Made by a program: the position numbers and the translations under genes. Below the pieces are notes generated by a model that was given only the letters and a program-made list of their open reading frames with translations, did no database searches and had not been told where the DNA came from. From positions 249,183 through 313,182 of the forward strand of contig NZ_JACYXL010000001.1 of the NCBI RefSeq assembly GCF_014842995.1: DNA of 64,000 nucleotides. The letters run 5' to 3'. Within the stretch, counting starts at the first letter, position 1. Each line of letters begins with the position of its first letter. Origin of the DNA: Rhodanobacter sp. 7MK24. Its GTDB lineage: Bacteria > Pseudomonadota > Gammaproteobacteria > Xanthomonadales > Rhodanobacteraceae. Shown here one piece after another: positions 17,190 to 26,188 of this stretch.

Positions 17190-17878
17190 GCTCTTGCTTC
17201 CGCGACCACGCGACCTTCCTGCAGCTCGATGCGCCGCCCGCAGCGCGCGGCGAGTTGCACGTCGTGGGTGACCAGCACGAGCGTGGTGCGGTGGTCGCGA
17301 TTGAGCGCAAAGAGCAGGTCGGTGACGTGATGCCCGGTGCGCTGGTCGAGGTTGCCGGTGGGTTCGTCGGCGAACAGCAGGCGCGGGCCGTGGACGAAGG
17401 CGCGGGCAATCGCCACACGCTGCTGCTCGCCGCCCGAGAGTTGCGCCGGATAGTGGCGGCGCCGGGCGGCGAGGCCGACGGCCTCCAGTGCCGCGCGTGC
17501 CTTGGCACGTGCCTGGGTGTCGCCTTCCAGTTCCAGCGGCAACATCACGTTTTCCTCCGCGCTGAGCGCAGGCAGCAAGTGGAAGGACTGGAACACGAAA
17601 CCCACCAGGCGACGGCGCAGGTCGGCGCGGGCTTCCTCGTCCATGCTTTCCAGTGCGTGGTCTGCCAGGCGGATGCTGCCCGTGCTTGGCGTGTCCAGTC
17701 CGGCGAGCAGACCGAGCAGGGTGGTCTTGCCCGAGCCCGAGGCGCCCACGATGGCGAAGCTTTCGCCTTCCGCCACCTGCAGGCCGACGCCGTCGAGTAT
17801 GTCCAGCCGCCCCTCGGGGCCGTGCACCGACTTGCTAACATCGCGCACGTCGAGAACCAACCGGGGCGTATTGCTCAT
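17186..17878 (-). CDS. ybbA: ABC transporter ATP-binding protein (YbbA/LolD type)
   Basis: Protein of 230 aa. Walker A is GASGSGKTT, the signature is [15 protein letters not shown] and Walker B is [13 protein letters not shown], followed by VLVTHD with the switch His. MacB/LolD-type ATPases pair with FtsX-like permeases, and the ybbP gene follows with a 4-nt overlap. The ATG at 17878 ([11 protein letters not shown]) is chosen although the open frame runs back through tesA. The start codon shares two bases with the divergent tesA start, as in the E. coli tesA-ybbA arrangement. Confidence 0.92.
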   Translation of the reverse strand: MSNTPRLVLDVRDVSKSVHGPEGRLDILDGVGLQVAEGESFAIVGASGSGKTTLLGLLAGLDTPSTGSIRLADHALESMDEEARADLRRRLVGFVFQSFHLLPALSAEENVMLPLELEGDTQARAKARAALEAVGLAARRRHYPAQLSGGEQQRVAIARAFVHGPRLLFADEPTGNLDQRTGHHVTDLLFALNRDHRTTLVLVTHDVQLAARCGRRIELQEGRVVAEARA

Positions 17879-18494
17879 GCGTCGTTTCCTGTGTCTGCTG
17901 CTGTTGCTGTTTGTTGGTGCCGCCGCCGTGCAAGCCGCCCCTGCACGTAGCGTGCTGGTGCTGGGCGATTCGCTCTCCGCCGCGCACAACATTGCGACGG
18001 AGCAGGGCTGGGTGCATCTGCTGGAAGTCCGTCTGGGCAAGATGGTGCCGCCATGGGCTCTGGTCAATGCCAGCATCAGTGGCGAGACCTCGCTGTCCGG
18101 GCGCAATCGCCTGCCGGCACTGCTTGCAACGTATCGCCCCGCCGTGGTGGTGATCGAACTTGGCGCGAACGATGGCTTGCAGGGTCTGCCGCTGGCGCAA
18201 TTGCGCGATAACCTCGTCGCCATGGTCAGTGCCGCGCAGGCAACGCATGCCCGGGTGCTGCTGCTGGGCATCGAGCTGCCGGTGAACTACGGCCCGCAAT
18301 ACCGCGATGACCTGCGTGCGATCTATGCCGATCTGGCGAAGCAGAAGCACGTGGGGCTGTTGCCGTTCCTGCTCGATGGCGTGGCTTTGCAACCGGCGCT
18401 CATGCAGGACGACGGCCTCCATCCCACCGCCGCCGGCGAGCCGAGGGTGCTGGCCAACGTTTGGGCGGTGCTGCAGCCATTGCTGAACGGTTGA
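17877..18494 (+). CDS. tesA: Arylesterase / acyl-CoA thioesterase I / lysophospholipase, SGNH family
   Basis: Protein of 205 aa with a signal peptide ([21 protein letters not shown]), so periplasmic. The SGNH blocks are all visible: GDSLSAAHN (nucleophile Ser), SGETSLSG (Gly), ELGANDGLQG (Asn) and DGLHPTAAGE (Asp and His). TesA hydrolyses acyl-CoA, esters and lysophospholipids. Divergent from ybbA with overlapping start codons; the shared neighbourhood in many Gammaproteobacteria suggests a joint role in handling lipids at the inner membrane. Confidence 0.92.
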   Translation: MRRFLCLLLLLFVGAAAVQAAPARSVLVLGDSLSAAHNIATEQGWVHLLEVRLGKMVPPWALVNASISGETSLSGRNRLPALLATYRPAVVVIELGANDGLQGLPLAQLRDNLVAMVSAAQATHARVLLLGIELPVNYGPQYRDDLRAIYADLAKQKHVGLLPFLLDGVALQPALMQDDGLHPTAAGEPRVLANVWAVLQPLLNG

Positions 18495-18535
18495 TCGAAG
18501 TTTTCACGCAATCATCACCAGATGCCCGCTTAGCT

Positions 18536-18551
18536 CTTCACATTTGTGAAG
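18536..18551. promoter_or_regulatory. Palindrome just upstream of the response-regulator RBS
   Basis: CTTCACATTTGTGAAG is a perfect 6-bp inverted repeat with a 4-nt spacer, 3 nt before the strong RBS AAGAGGAGGAAG of the gene at 18570. It could be an operator for self-control or a small RNA hairpin affecting translation. Nothing else in the short gap to tesA suggests a terminator. Confidence 0.4.
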
Positions 18552-18569
18552 CCAAGAGGAGGAAGCGAC

Positions 18570-19298
18570 ATGAATGGACACACTGAGCAAACCGGCCTGA
18601 TCCTGCTGGTGGAAGACAGCCGCCAGATTGCCGAGTCCGTGGGGGCTGCCCTTGAGCACAGCGGCTACTCCGTGGACTACGCGGCCGATGGCCCCAGTGG
18701 CCTGCATCTGGCGGTGGCCAGCAGTTACGACGCCATCGTGCTCGACCTCAACCTGCCTGGCATGGACGGCCTCGAAGTCTGCCGCAAGCTGCGCCGCGAG
18801 GCGAAGAAAGCCACGCCCGTGCTGATGCTGACCGCGCGCGGCACGCTGGAAGACAAACTTGCCGGGCTGGAGTCCGGCGCCGACGATTACCTCGTCAAGC
18901 CCTTCGAGGTGCGCGAACTGGATGCGCGGCTGCATGCGCTGATCCGCCGTGATCGCCGGCAGGTGTCCTCCGAGGTGTTGCGCGTGGGCGACATGACGCT
19001 GGATACCGCCACGTTGCGGCTGACGCGCGCCGGCGAGGAACTCTCCGCGTCACCGATCGGGCTGAAGCTTCTGGCGATCCTGATGCGCGAATCGCCGCGC
19101 GTGGTGAGCCGGCGCGACATCGAGCGTGAAATCTGGGGCGACATGCTGCCCGACTCCGACACCCTGCGCTCCCACCTCTACAACCTGCGCCGCGTCATCG
19201 ACAAACCCTTCGAGCGGCCGTTGCTGCACACCATCCATTCCGCCGGCTACCGACTTGCGGATCTCGACGCGGAAGTGGCATCGGTGCGCACGGCATGA
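18570..19298 (+). CDS. OmpR-family response regulator without adjacent kinase
   Basis: Protein of 242 aa. The receiver has LLVEDS with the acidic pair, phospho-acceptor Asp in AIVLDLNLPGMDG, Thr in LMLTARG and Lys in DYLVKPFE. The winged-helix DNA-binding domain follows (SASPIGLKLLAILMRESPRVVSRRDI, then LRSHLYNLRRVIDKPF). The ATG at 18570 is chosen for its strong RBS; a GTG at 18546 lies inside the palindrome. No histidine kinase is next to it, so the partner is elsewhere. Targets unknown. Confidence 0.88.
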   Translation: MNGHTEQTGLILLVEDSRQIAESVGAALEHSGYSVDYAADGPSGLHLAVASSYDAIVLDLNLPGMDGLEVCRKLRREAKKATPVLMLTARGTLEDKLAGLESGADDYLVKPFEVRELDARLHALIRRDRRQVSSEVLRVGDMTLDTATLRLTRAGEELSASPIGLKLLAILMRESPRVVSRRDIEREIWGDMLPDSDTLRSHLYNLRRVIDKPFERPLLHTIHSAGYRLADLDAEVASVRTA

Positions 19299-19301
19299 CG
19301 C

Positions 19302-19326
19302 GCGCCGCGGGATCGTTCCGCGGCGC
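19302..19326. terminator. Hairpin between convergent genes
   Basis: GCGCCGCGG and CCGCGGCGC form a perfect 9-bp GC stem around a 7-nt loop between the regulator stop and the CoA-transferase stop. There is no clear T-run, so it may act as a two-way barrier or RNA end without being a classic intrinsic terminator. Confidence 0.5.
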
Positions 19327-19340
19327 ATCCTGACTGACGG

Positions 19341-20699
<1,359 letters not shown>

Positions 20700-20831
20700 T
20701 GCCGTGCCTTCGTGCAGGGAAACCAGCTGCCAAGGATACGACGGATCGGCTGCGGGCCGTGCTGTACGAAGGTCGCACGCGGCTTGCCGTTCCTCTTGGC
20801 AGGCAGGGTGGGCACGTCTTGACTCCATCAA

Positions 20832-20867
20832 TTACGCATGTAAACATCAATTCACTTACACGCGTAA
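20832..20867. promoter_or_regulatory. Two TTAC-N4-GTAA palindromes, candidate BlaI operators
   Basis: TTACGCATGTAA (20832-20843) and TTACACGCGTAA (20856-20867) lie 12-47 nt before the BlaI start, with centres 24 bp apart. BlaI/MecI repressors bind palindromes of the TACA-N-TGTA type, and they usually control their own operon, so these are plausible operators. The second site is next to the ribosome binding region. Confidence 0.55.
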
Positions 20868-20878
20868 ACGGTGGCATC

Positions 20879-21244
20879 ATGGCAGTCAGCGAAGCCGAAG
20901 CGGCAGTGATGGAAGTGTTGTGGCGCGCGGCGCCGCGCAGCGCCGAGGAGATCCTCGCCGAGGTCGGCCCGGCGCAGGGCTGGCAGGAGGGCACGGTGAA
21001 ATCCCTGCTCAACCGCCTGCTGAAGAAGAAGGCGGTGAAGGCAGAGAAGGATGGTCGCCGCTATCTCTACACGCCGCTGCTGAGCCGCGAGAAATACGTC
21101 TCGCAGGAGAGCAAGGGCCTGCTCGACCGCCTGTTCGACGGCCGCGTGGCGCCGCTGGTGGCGCACTTCTCCGAGCAGCGCAAGCTGACCAAGAAGGATG
21201 TCGCCGAACTGCGCAAGCTGCTCAAGGAGCTCGACGATGAGTGA
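20879..21244 (+). CDS. BlaI/MecI-family transcriptional repressor
   Basis: Protein of 121 aa with an N-terminal winged helix (SEAEAAVMEVLWRAAPRSAEEIL, recognition region EGTVKSLLNRLLKKKAV, wing DGRRYLYTPL) and a C-terminal dimerisation helix pair. BlaI repressors are cut by the membrane protease BlaR1 when a signal arrives. The BlaR1-like gene follows with an 8-nt overlap, the classic pairing. The start ATG at 20879 lies behind two palindromes that fit as operators. Confidence 0.92.
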   Translation: MAVSEAEAAVMEVLWRAAPRSAEEILAEVGPAQGWQEGTVKSLLNRLLKKKAVKAEKDGRRYLYTPLLSREKYVSQESKGLLDRLFDGRVAPLVAHFSEQRKLTKKDVAELRKLLKELDDE

Positions 21245-22790
21245 CCTTCCATTGCCGGGCATTGAGTCGTTGACGATGACCTGGGCCGCGCACGGCTGGT
21301 TGGCGCTGCTGGCGTTCACCGCAGCGGTGCTGGTCGTCGCCGCGTTGCGCAAGCCGTGTCGCCGCTGGTTCGGCGCGGAGCGCGCCTTCCAGCTGTGGCT
21401 GCTGCCGCCACTGGCCTTGCTGACCAGCCAGTTGCCGCATGTCACCGCATCGCCGGTGCAACTGCCGCCGCTGGTGTACACGATCACCTCGGCGGTCGGC
21501 GCAGCGGCGCCGCATGCGGATGTCACGGGTAGTTTCGACTGGCGCGCTACCGCCTTGCCGCTGTGGTTGGCGGGCGTCGCCGTCGTGTTCGGGTTCGCTG
21601 TCGTGGCGCAGCGCCGTTACCGCGAGCGCTTGCACGGCGCCACACCGATGGCAGAAGTGTCGACATCCCGGCCGGTAGTGCGTGCTGCGAGCGCCGGCGT
21701 CGGCCCGGCCTTGGTTGGTGTGTGGCGCAGCCGCATCGTGCTGCCCGCGGATTTCCGCCAGCGCTACGACGCCACCGAGCAGGCGCTGATCCTTGCCCAC
21801 GAGACCATGCACGCGCGCCGTGGCGATGGCTGGTGGTGTCTGCTTGCGCAGATGTTCGTTGCACTGCTGTGGTGCCATCCGCTGGCATGGTGGGCGCTTG
21901 TCGCGCTGCGCCATGACCAGGAGCTGGCCTGCGATGCCGCGGTGCTGCGCGAGCACGGCACGCAGCGCCGCAGCTATGCGAATGCGATGTTGAAAACCCA
22001 GTCGGCTGCGTTCGCGTTGCCGGTGGGCTGCACCTGGTCCCCTCGTCACCCACTTACGGAGCGTATCGCCATGCTGAAACTGCCCGCACCAAATCGTCAG
22101 CGTCGCCACACCGGCATTATTGCCATCTGCGGGCTGACGATGGCCGTGGCCGGTTCCGTCTATGCCGCCAGTACCCCGGTGAAAGGCGCGGAAGACAGCG
22201 CGAAAGCGACCACCGTGTACCAGTTGAACATGAAGGTGGAGCAAAACGCGGACGATGGGCATACCAGCCAACCCGAAGGCATGTCGGTGGAGCTGTGCAT
22301 GGTGCCAGGCAAGACCGGCACGGTGGCCAATCGTGATCATGGCTGGCAAATCGATGCCACGCCGTCGCCTGAAGGCGGCAATCGGCTTCGTATCGACGTG
22401 GCAGTGATGGTGGCTGGGAAGCTGGTGGCTAAGCACCGGATGGATGCCAAACTTGGCGAACTGGCACATGTGACTGACAAAGGGCCGGATGGCGTTCACG
22501 ACTACACCATCGAGGTGACTTCGTTGGCTGGCTGTCCGGCGCGCGTGGCCGCTGAAGCTTCTCCGGCCAGGGTCACCGAGCACGCCAAGAATGCTTCAGT
22601 ACGCGTGATGGCGGAGGCGGTGGCGGCCGCGGCGGGGTGGACGCTCGTGAATCCGGATGCATTGGGCAATGGCTCCGTCACGTTGTCGTTCAAGGACATG
22701 CCTGCAGGAACGGCCCTGCAGCGACTGGCTGATCTCGCCGGCATGAAGCCGATATTCGAGAGCAAGCAGGTGCGCTTCGAACCCAAGTGA
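21237..22790 (+). CDS. BlaR1-like M56 membrane metalloprotease with STN-like C-terminal domain
   Basis: Protein of 517 aa. Residues 1-305 are the M56 part: membrane helices at about 18-36, 43-60 and 103-122, the zinc motif HETMH (His188, Glu189, His192) with ELACDAAVL downstream, then a last helix (GIIAICGLTMAVAGSVYAA). The periplasmic part differs from BlaR1: no penicillin-binding Ser-x-x-Lys sensor is seen. It has a beta-rich segment (330-440) and a final 65-residue domain (VMAEAVAAAAGWTLVN, VTLSFKDMPAGTALQRLADLAG) like the STN domain of secretins and TonB transducers. The signal sensed is therefore probably not a beta-lactam. Start overlaps blaI. Confidence 0.82.
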   Translation: MSDLPLPGIESLTMTWAAHGWLALLAFTAAVLVVAALRKPCRRWFGAERAFQLWLLPPLALLTSQLPHVTASPVQLPPLVYTITSAVGAAAPHADVTGSFDWRATALPLWLAGVAVVFGFAVVAQRRYRERLHGATPMAEVSTSRPVVRAASAGVGPALVGVWRSRIVLPADFRQRYDATEQALILAHETMHARRGDGWWCLLAQMFVALLWCHPLAWWALVALRHDQELACDAAVLREHGTQRRSYANAMLKTQSAAFALPVGCTWSPRHPLTERIAMLKLPAPNRQRRHTGIIAICGLTMAVAGSVYAASTPVKGAEDSAKATTVYQLNMKVEQNADDGHTSQPEGMSVELCMVPGKTGTVANRDHGWQIDATPSPEGGNRLRIDVAVMVAGKLVAKHRMDAKLGELAHVTDKGPDGVHDYTIEVTSLAGCPARVAAEASPARVTEHAKNASVRVMAEAVAAAAGWTLVNPDALGNGSVTLSFKDMPAGTALQRLADLAGMKPIFESKQVRFEPK

Positions 22791-22839
22791 CGGAAACGGC
22801 TCGCTATACTTCCCCCGTTGTCCTCAGGGAAAGAGCTCC

Positions 22840-23904
22840 GTGAAGCCGCGTTACCTGTTGCCTGTCCTTGCCGCTCTCGGCGTCAGCGCGATGAGTCACG
22901 CCGCCGTGCCGCCCGTGCTGGTGATCCACGGCGGTGCCGGTGTCATCAAGCGTGATCTCACTCCTGCAAAGGAGAAGGCGATACGTGCGGCGCTGACCAA
23001 GGCCTTGCAGGACGGATACGCGCAACTCAAGGCGGGCAAGAGCGCGGTGGACGCGGTGAGCACCGCGATCATGGTGCTGGAGGACGACTCGGACTTCAAC
23101 GCCGGCAAAGGTGCGGTGTTCACCCACGACGGCAGGAACGAGCTGGACGCCGCGATCATGGACGGCGACAGCCAGGTCGCCGGTGCGGTGGCCGGCGTCA
23201 TGCGCATCAAGAACCCGATCCTGCTGGCCCGTGCGGTGATGGAAAGGACGCCGTACGTGATGCTCTCCGGCACCGGCGCCGAGGCGTTCGCGCAGAGCAT
23301 CGGCATGCCGCTGGTCGATCCCTCGTATTTTCGCACCCAGGAACGCTGGCAGCAGTTGCAGAAGGCGCTCAAGGAAGATGCGGCCGGCAAGTCGCACGAG
23401 GACGAGGAGACGGCCAGACACTTCGGCACCGTGGGAGCGGTGGCACTGGATGCCCAGGGCCATCTGGCGGCCGGCACGTCCACCGGCGGCATGACCGACA
23501 AACGCTGGGGGCGCATCGGCGATTCGCCGATCATCGGCGCGGGCACCTATGCGAACAGCGACTGCGCGGTGTCGGGCACCGGTTGGGGCGAGTACTACAT
23601 CCGCACCGTGGCGGCGCATGCGATCTGCATGCAGGTGAGCGAAATGCGCGTGCCGATCAAGCGTGCCGCGGCGGTGGTCATCAACCAGGATATCCCCGCG
23701 CTGGGCGGCAACGGCGGCGCCATCGCGCTGGACGTACACGGCGACATCGCCATCCCGTTCAATACCGACGGCATGTACCGTGGCTGGATCGATGCCAGCG
23801 GCGTGCCGCACGTGGCGATCTATGGCGACGAGGATGACGGCACTTCCGCGCCCCCGGCGCCAGCACCGGCCGACAGCACGGGCGATCCCGACGAACAGCC
23901 GTAG
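22840..23904 (+). CDS. iaaA: Isoaspartyl peptidase / L-asparaginase, Ntn-hydrolase family
   Basis: Protein of 354 aa with a signal peptide (MKPRYLLPVLAALGVSAMSHAA). It self-cleaves before the Thr in HFGTVGAVALD (about residue 200), which becomes the N-terminal nucleophile; STGGMTDKRWGRIGDSP is the substrate loop. It removes isoaspartyl residues from peptides and splits asparagine. The usual cytoplasmic enzyme lacks an export signal, so this is a periplasmic form. The start is GTG with an upstream CAGGGAAAGAG. The TAG stop belongs to a REP element that forms a terminator. Confidence 0.92.
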   Translation: MKPRYLLPVLAALGVSAMSHAAVPPVLVIHGGAGVIKRDLTPAKEKAIRAALTKALQDGYAQLKAGKSAVDAVSTAIMVLEDDSDFNAGKGAVFTHDGRNELDAAIMDGDSQVAGAVAGVMRIKNPILLARAVMERTPYVMLSGTGAEAFAQSIGMPLVDPSYFRTQERWQQLQKALKEDAAGKSHEDEETARHFGTVGAVALDAQGHLAAGTSTGGMTDKRWGRIGDSPIIGAGTYANSDCAVSGTGWGEYYIRTVAAHAICMQVSEMRVPIKRAAAVVINQDIPALGGNGGAIALDVHGDIAIPFNTDGMYRGWIDASGVPHVAIYGDEDDGTSAPPAPAPADSTGDPDEQP

Positions 23905-23930
23905 GAGCGCACTTTGTGCGCGGCTTTTTT
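23901..23930 (+). terminator. REP half-element acting as intrinsic terminator
   Basis: GTAGGAGCGCACTTTGTGCGC starts inside the iaaA stop codon. GCGCAC/GTGCGC form a 6-bp stem with a TTT loop, then GGC and six T (23925-23930), a complete intrinsic terminator built from a REP unit. Confidence 0.75.
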
Positions 23931-24086
23931 GTGCCAAGCCGGAGTCATGGCAATCGCAAGCAGAGCAGGGCGGCGCGAAGCATCCGCGGCTTTGCCCGCC
24001 ATTCCTGGTGTAGGCCAGATAGGCACGCATTGCGCACTATGCTCGCAGGGCGGCCGCACGAGCGCGTGGCGTAGCGAGTCGTCCAG

Positions 24087-24450
24087 TAGCGATCACGCGT
24101 GCTCAAGCCATACAGTCACGGGATGACGAGCTTCGCTGTTGCGAGGCACCTCCGGCCTTCGCCGGAATGATGGATACGGGAGATCCTCAGTATCCCGGAT
24201 ACGGCGCGGCGTGGCTGCACTGTCTATCGCGTAGCAGGGAGTGGTTCTAGACCCTAGACGCGGCCGGCTTCTGGTCCCGGCGGATTGAGCCAGGCCGTTC
24301 CTCTTTGCCTCTCTTGACTCCAGGCGTCCTGCTCTCAGCCCCAGGGTTCGACTTCGCCGTTCGCCACGGCTCCTGCGGTGGCTAGATCGGCAGAGGGAAG
24401 GAACCGGCCCCTGACGGTCGACCGGAGCCGCCCTGTTCCTTGCGACGGCG
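24087..24450 (+). repeat. Dispersed intergenic repeat, family C, copy 2
   Basis: Matches 12087-12375 block by block: AGCGATCACGCGTGCTCAAG, GACGAGCTTCGCTGTTGCGA, CTCCGGCCTTCGCCGGAAT, GGATACGGCGCG, CTGTCTATCGCGTAGCA, then after an extra stretch of about 115 bp TTCGCCACGGCTCCTGCGG and GATCGGCAGAGGGAAGGA. It fills most of the 610-bp gap 23905-24514, in which no gene is seen. Confidence 0.65.
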
Positions 24451-24514
24451 GAAACAGTCTTCTCCACTCCGACAAGCCGGGAGCGGTGGAAAGCTGGAAG
24501 CTTTGAACAAGCTA

Positions 24515-24979
24515 TTACGGAAGTCCCTGCAACTGCGCCGCGGTGATCTCGCCGCTGATACCTTGCCGGGTGCCATCGGAACGGATGATCTCGGTGCGTG
24601 GCGTCTCGCCGCCCCAGTCGGGATCGATCAGGAAATCCAGGCGCTCAGGCGAGCCCTCGACATAGGCCAGGGCCGGATAGGCTTCCATGTGCGCGGCCTT
24701 GAGGCGCGCTTCGAGAGCGGCGCCCTGCGCTACATCGTCGGTAGCCACGGTGACAAGTTCGATGTCATGCGGATGCGTGCGCTGCCATTTAGCCAGCGTC
24801 TGCATGTTCGCCTCGCAATAGGCGCAGTCCAGCGACCAGATCGCGAGGATGCGCATGCCGTGAGCGGGCGGTTTGAGCAGCGCAGGAACATCGGCGGCGG
24901 AAAGCGGCACAAGTTTGCCGGCGCGTGCGAAGGCGGGCAGCGCCAGCAGGAGCAGGGCGACGAAGAGGGTGCGACGCAT
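24515..24979 (-). CDS. Periplasmic thioredoxin-like (TlpA-type) protein
   Basis: Protein of 154 aa with a signal peptide (MRRTLFVALLLLALPAFARA). A thioredoxin-like fold follows; WSLDCAYCEANMQ carries a Cys-x-x-Cys redox motif (CAYC). The start overlaps the stop of the BNR-repeat gene by 4 nt. In such a TonB receptor - BNR protein - thioredoxin order a role in delivering or reducing an imported metal or cofactor is possible but not proven. The ATG at 24979 is chosen by the signal peptide; the open frame extends far upstream only as a shadow. Confidence 0.75.
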   Translation of the reverse strand: MRRTLFVALLLLALPAFARAGKLVPLSAADVPALLKPPAHGMRILAIWSLDCAYCEANMQTLAKWQRTHPHDIELVTVATDDVAQGAALEARLKAAHMEAYPALAYVEGSPERLDFLIDPDWGGETPRTEIIRSDGTRQGISGEITAAQLQGLP

Positions 24980-26148
24980 CAGCGCGCCCCGCTGGAAACC
25001 AGGCGGAAGCCGTCTGCAGTGTTCCATGCGATGGAGGCTTGATCGTGCCACACCAGCAGTTGCGGTGAACCCGCCGCGGCGACGGACGTGGCGATGGCAC
25101 GCGGGGCGTCGAAGTGCAGGCCGCCATCGGTGGACACGCGCAACATCAGCGCATAGCCATTCGCAGCTACCTGGTTCCATGCCAGCCACACGGTCTTGCC
25201 GCGCACGGCCACGTCGGCATGGCTGGCGCCGGGGCCGGCGAGTTTCAGCACGTGCTGCGGTGGGTGGCCTGGATCGAGCTGGCCATACCAGATTGCGGGG
25301 CCGTGGCTGGCTTCGTACCACACGGCGTGGCGTGTGCCGTCTTCGCCGACGGCGAGGCCGGGGCCTTGTTCCGGGCAGGCGGCGATGTGCCAGTTGCTGA
25401 AGGTGGTGCGTGCGGCATGTACGGGACCACCGTTGGTGGGCAGGAGGGCGTAGGCATGGTCGCGGATGTTGTCGCCGAATACGCCACGGAAGAGCGCGGC
25501 AATTCCGCCGTCCGGCGTTCGTGCCAGCGCGATGCGGCAGCATTCGCAGCTGTTGTCCATCACCTTGCGCTCGGGCACGAAGGTCCGACCTTCGTCGCTC
25601 GACCAGCTGTAGTACACGGCGGCGCCAAGGTAAGGCTCGCCTCGCGCCTTCGCTGCTTCAAGATCGCGCTTGTCGATCCATGCGAGCAGTACACGGCCTT
25701 GCCCGTCCACCGCCAGGGCATCGAAGCGATGGGTGATTTCGGCCGTGTCGTGGTGCACGGTGAGCGGCGCGGAAAAATGCGCGCCATCGTCCAGCGAACG
25801 GGCAAAGCGCACGAAGCCGGTCCACGGCTTCGCGCGCGGCTGCGACCAGCTCACGTACAACTCGCCTTTGGGGCCGAACGCGATCTTTGGCCGGTTCTCG
25901 CCGGAGTCATAGATAGGCTCGGCGACGGCATTGACGTCCACGGGCAGGCTCAGCGTCCTGCCCAGATCGTCGGAGTGGCGCAGCCGCACATGGCCGTTCG
26001 CGGCATCCACCACCCACAGGCGGCCATGTGCGTCGAACGCGGCGCTGGCGCCGAGTGCGGGGCCGCCGGCCATGGCCATGCCGGGCATGTCGTGGGCGAC
26101 GGCCGTGAAGGAAAGCAGGCAGAGCAGGATGGTGATCAGGTTGCGCAT
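24979..26148 (-). CDS. Secreted BNR-repeat (sialidase-fold) protein with Met/His-rich N-terminus and Cys cluster
   Basis: Protein of 389 aa with a signal peptide (MRNLITILLCLLSFTAVA). The mature protein begins HDMPGMAMAGG, which looks metal-binding. Asp-box (S-x-D-x-G-x-T/F-W-like) turns recur (HSDDLGRTL, SLDDGAHFS, SSDEGRTFV, STDGGLHFD), giving a six-bladed propeller as in sialidases, although no sialidase Arg triad is evident. DNSCECCRIALAR is an unusual Cys cluster. Lying between a TonB receptor and a thioredoxin-like protein, it may bind a metal or metal chelate in the periplasm; this is inference. Confidence 0.7.
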   Translation of the reverse strand: MRNLITILLCLLSFTAVAHDMPGMAMAGGPALGASAAFDAHGRLWVVDAANGHVRLRHSDDLGRTLSLPVDVNAVAEPIYDSGENRPKIAFGPKGELYVSWSQPRAKPWTGFVRFARSLDDGAHFSAPLTVHHDTAEITHRFDALAVDGQGRVLLAWIDKRDLEAAKARGEPYLGAAVYYSWSSDEGRTFVPERKVMDNSCECCRIALARTPDGGIAALFRGVFGDNIRDHAYALLPTNGGPVHAARTTFSNWHIAACPEQGPGLAVGEDGTRHAVWYEASHGPAIWYGQLDPGHPPQHVLKLAGPGASHADVAVRGKTVWLAWNQVAANGYALMLRVSTDGGLHFDAPRAIATSVAAAGSPQLLVWHDQASIAWNTADGFRLVSSGAR

Positions 26149-26188
26149 GATGGATCGGGTGGTTGGGTTTGTCGGCAACGCTGCACGG

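Noticed and set aside
14487-17330. Long plus-strand open frame of 947 codons opposite ybbP/ybbA
   Set aside because: Gln/His/Arg-rich translation without domains; an antisense shadow caused by high GC codon use in the real minus-strand genes.
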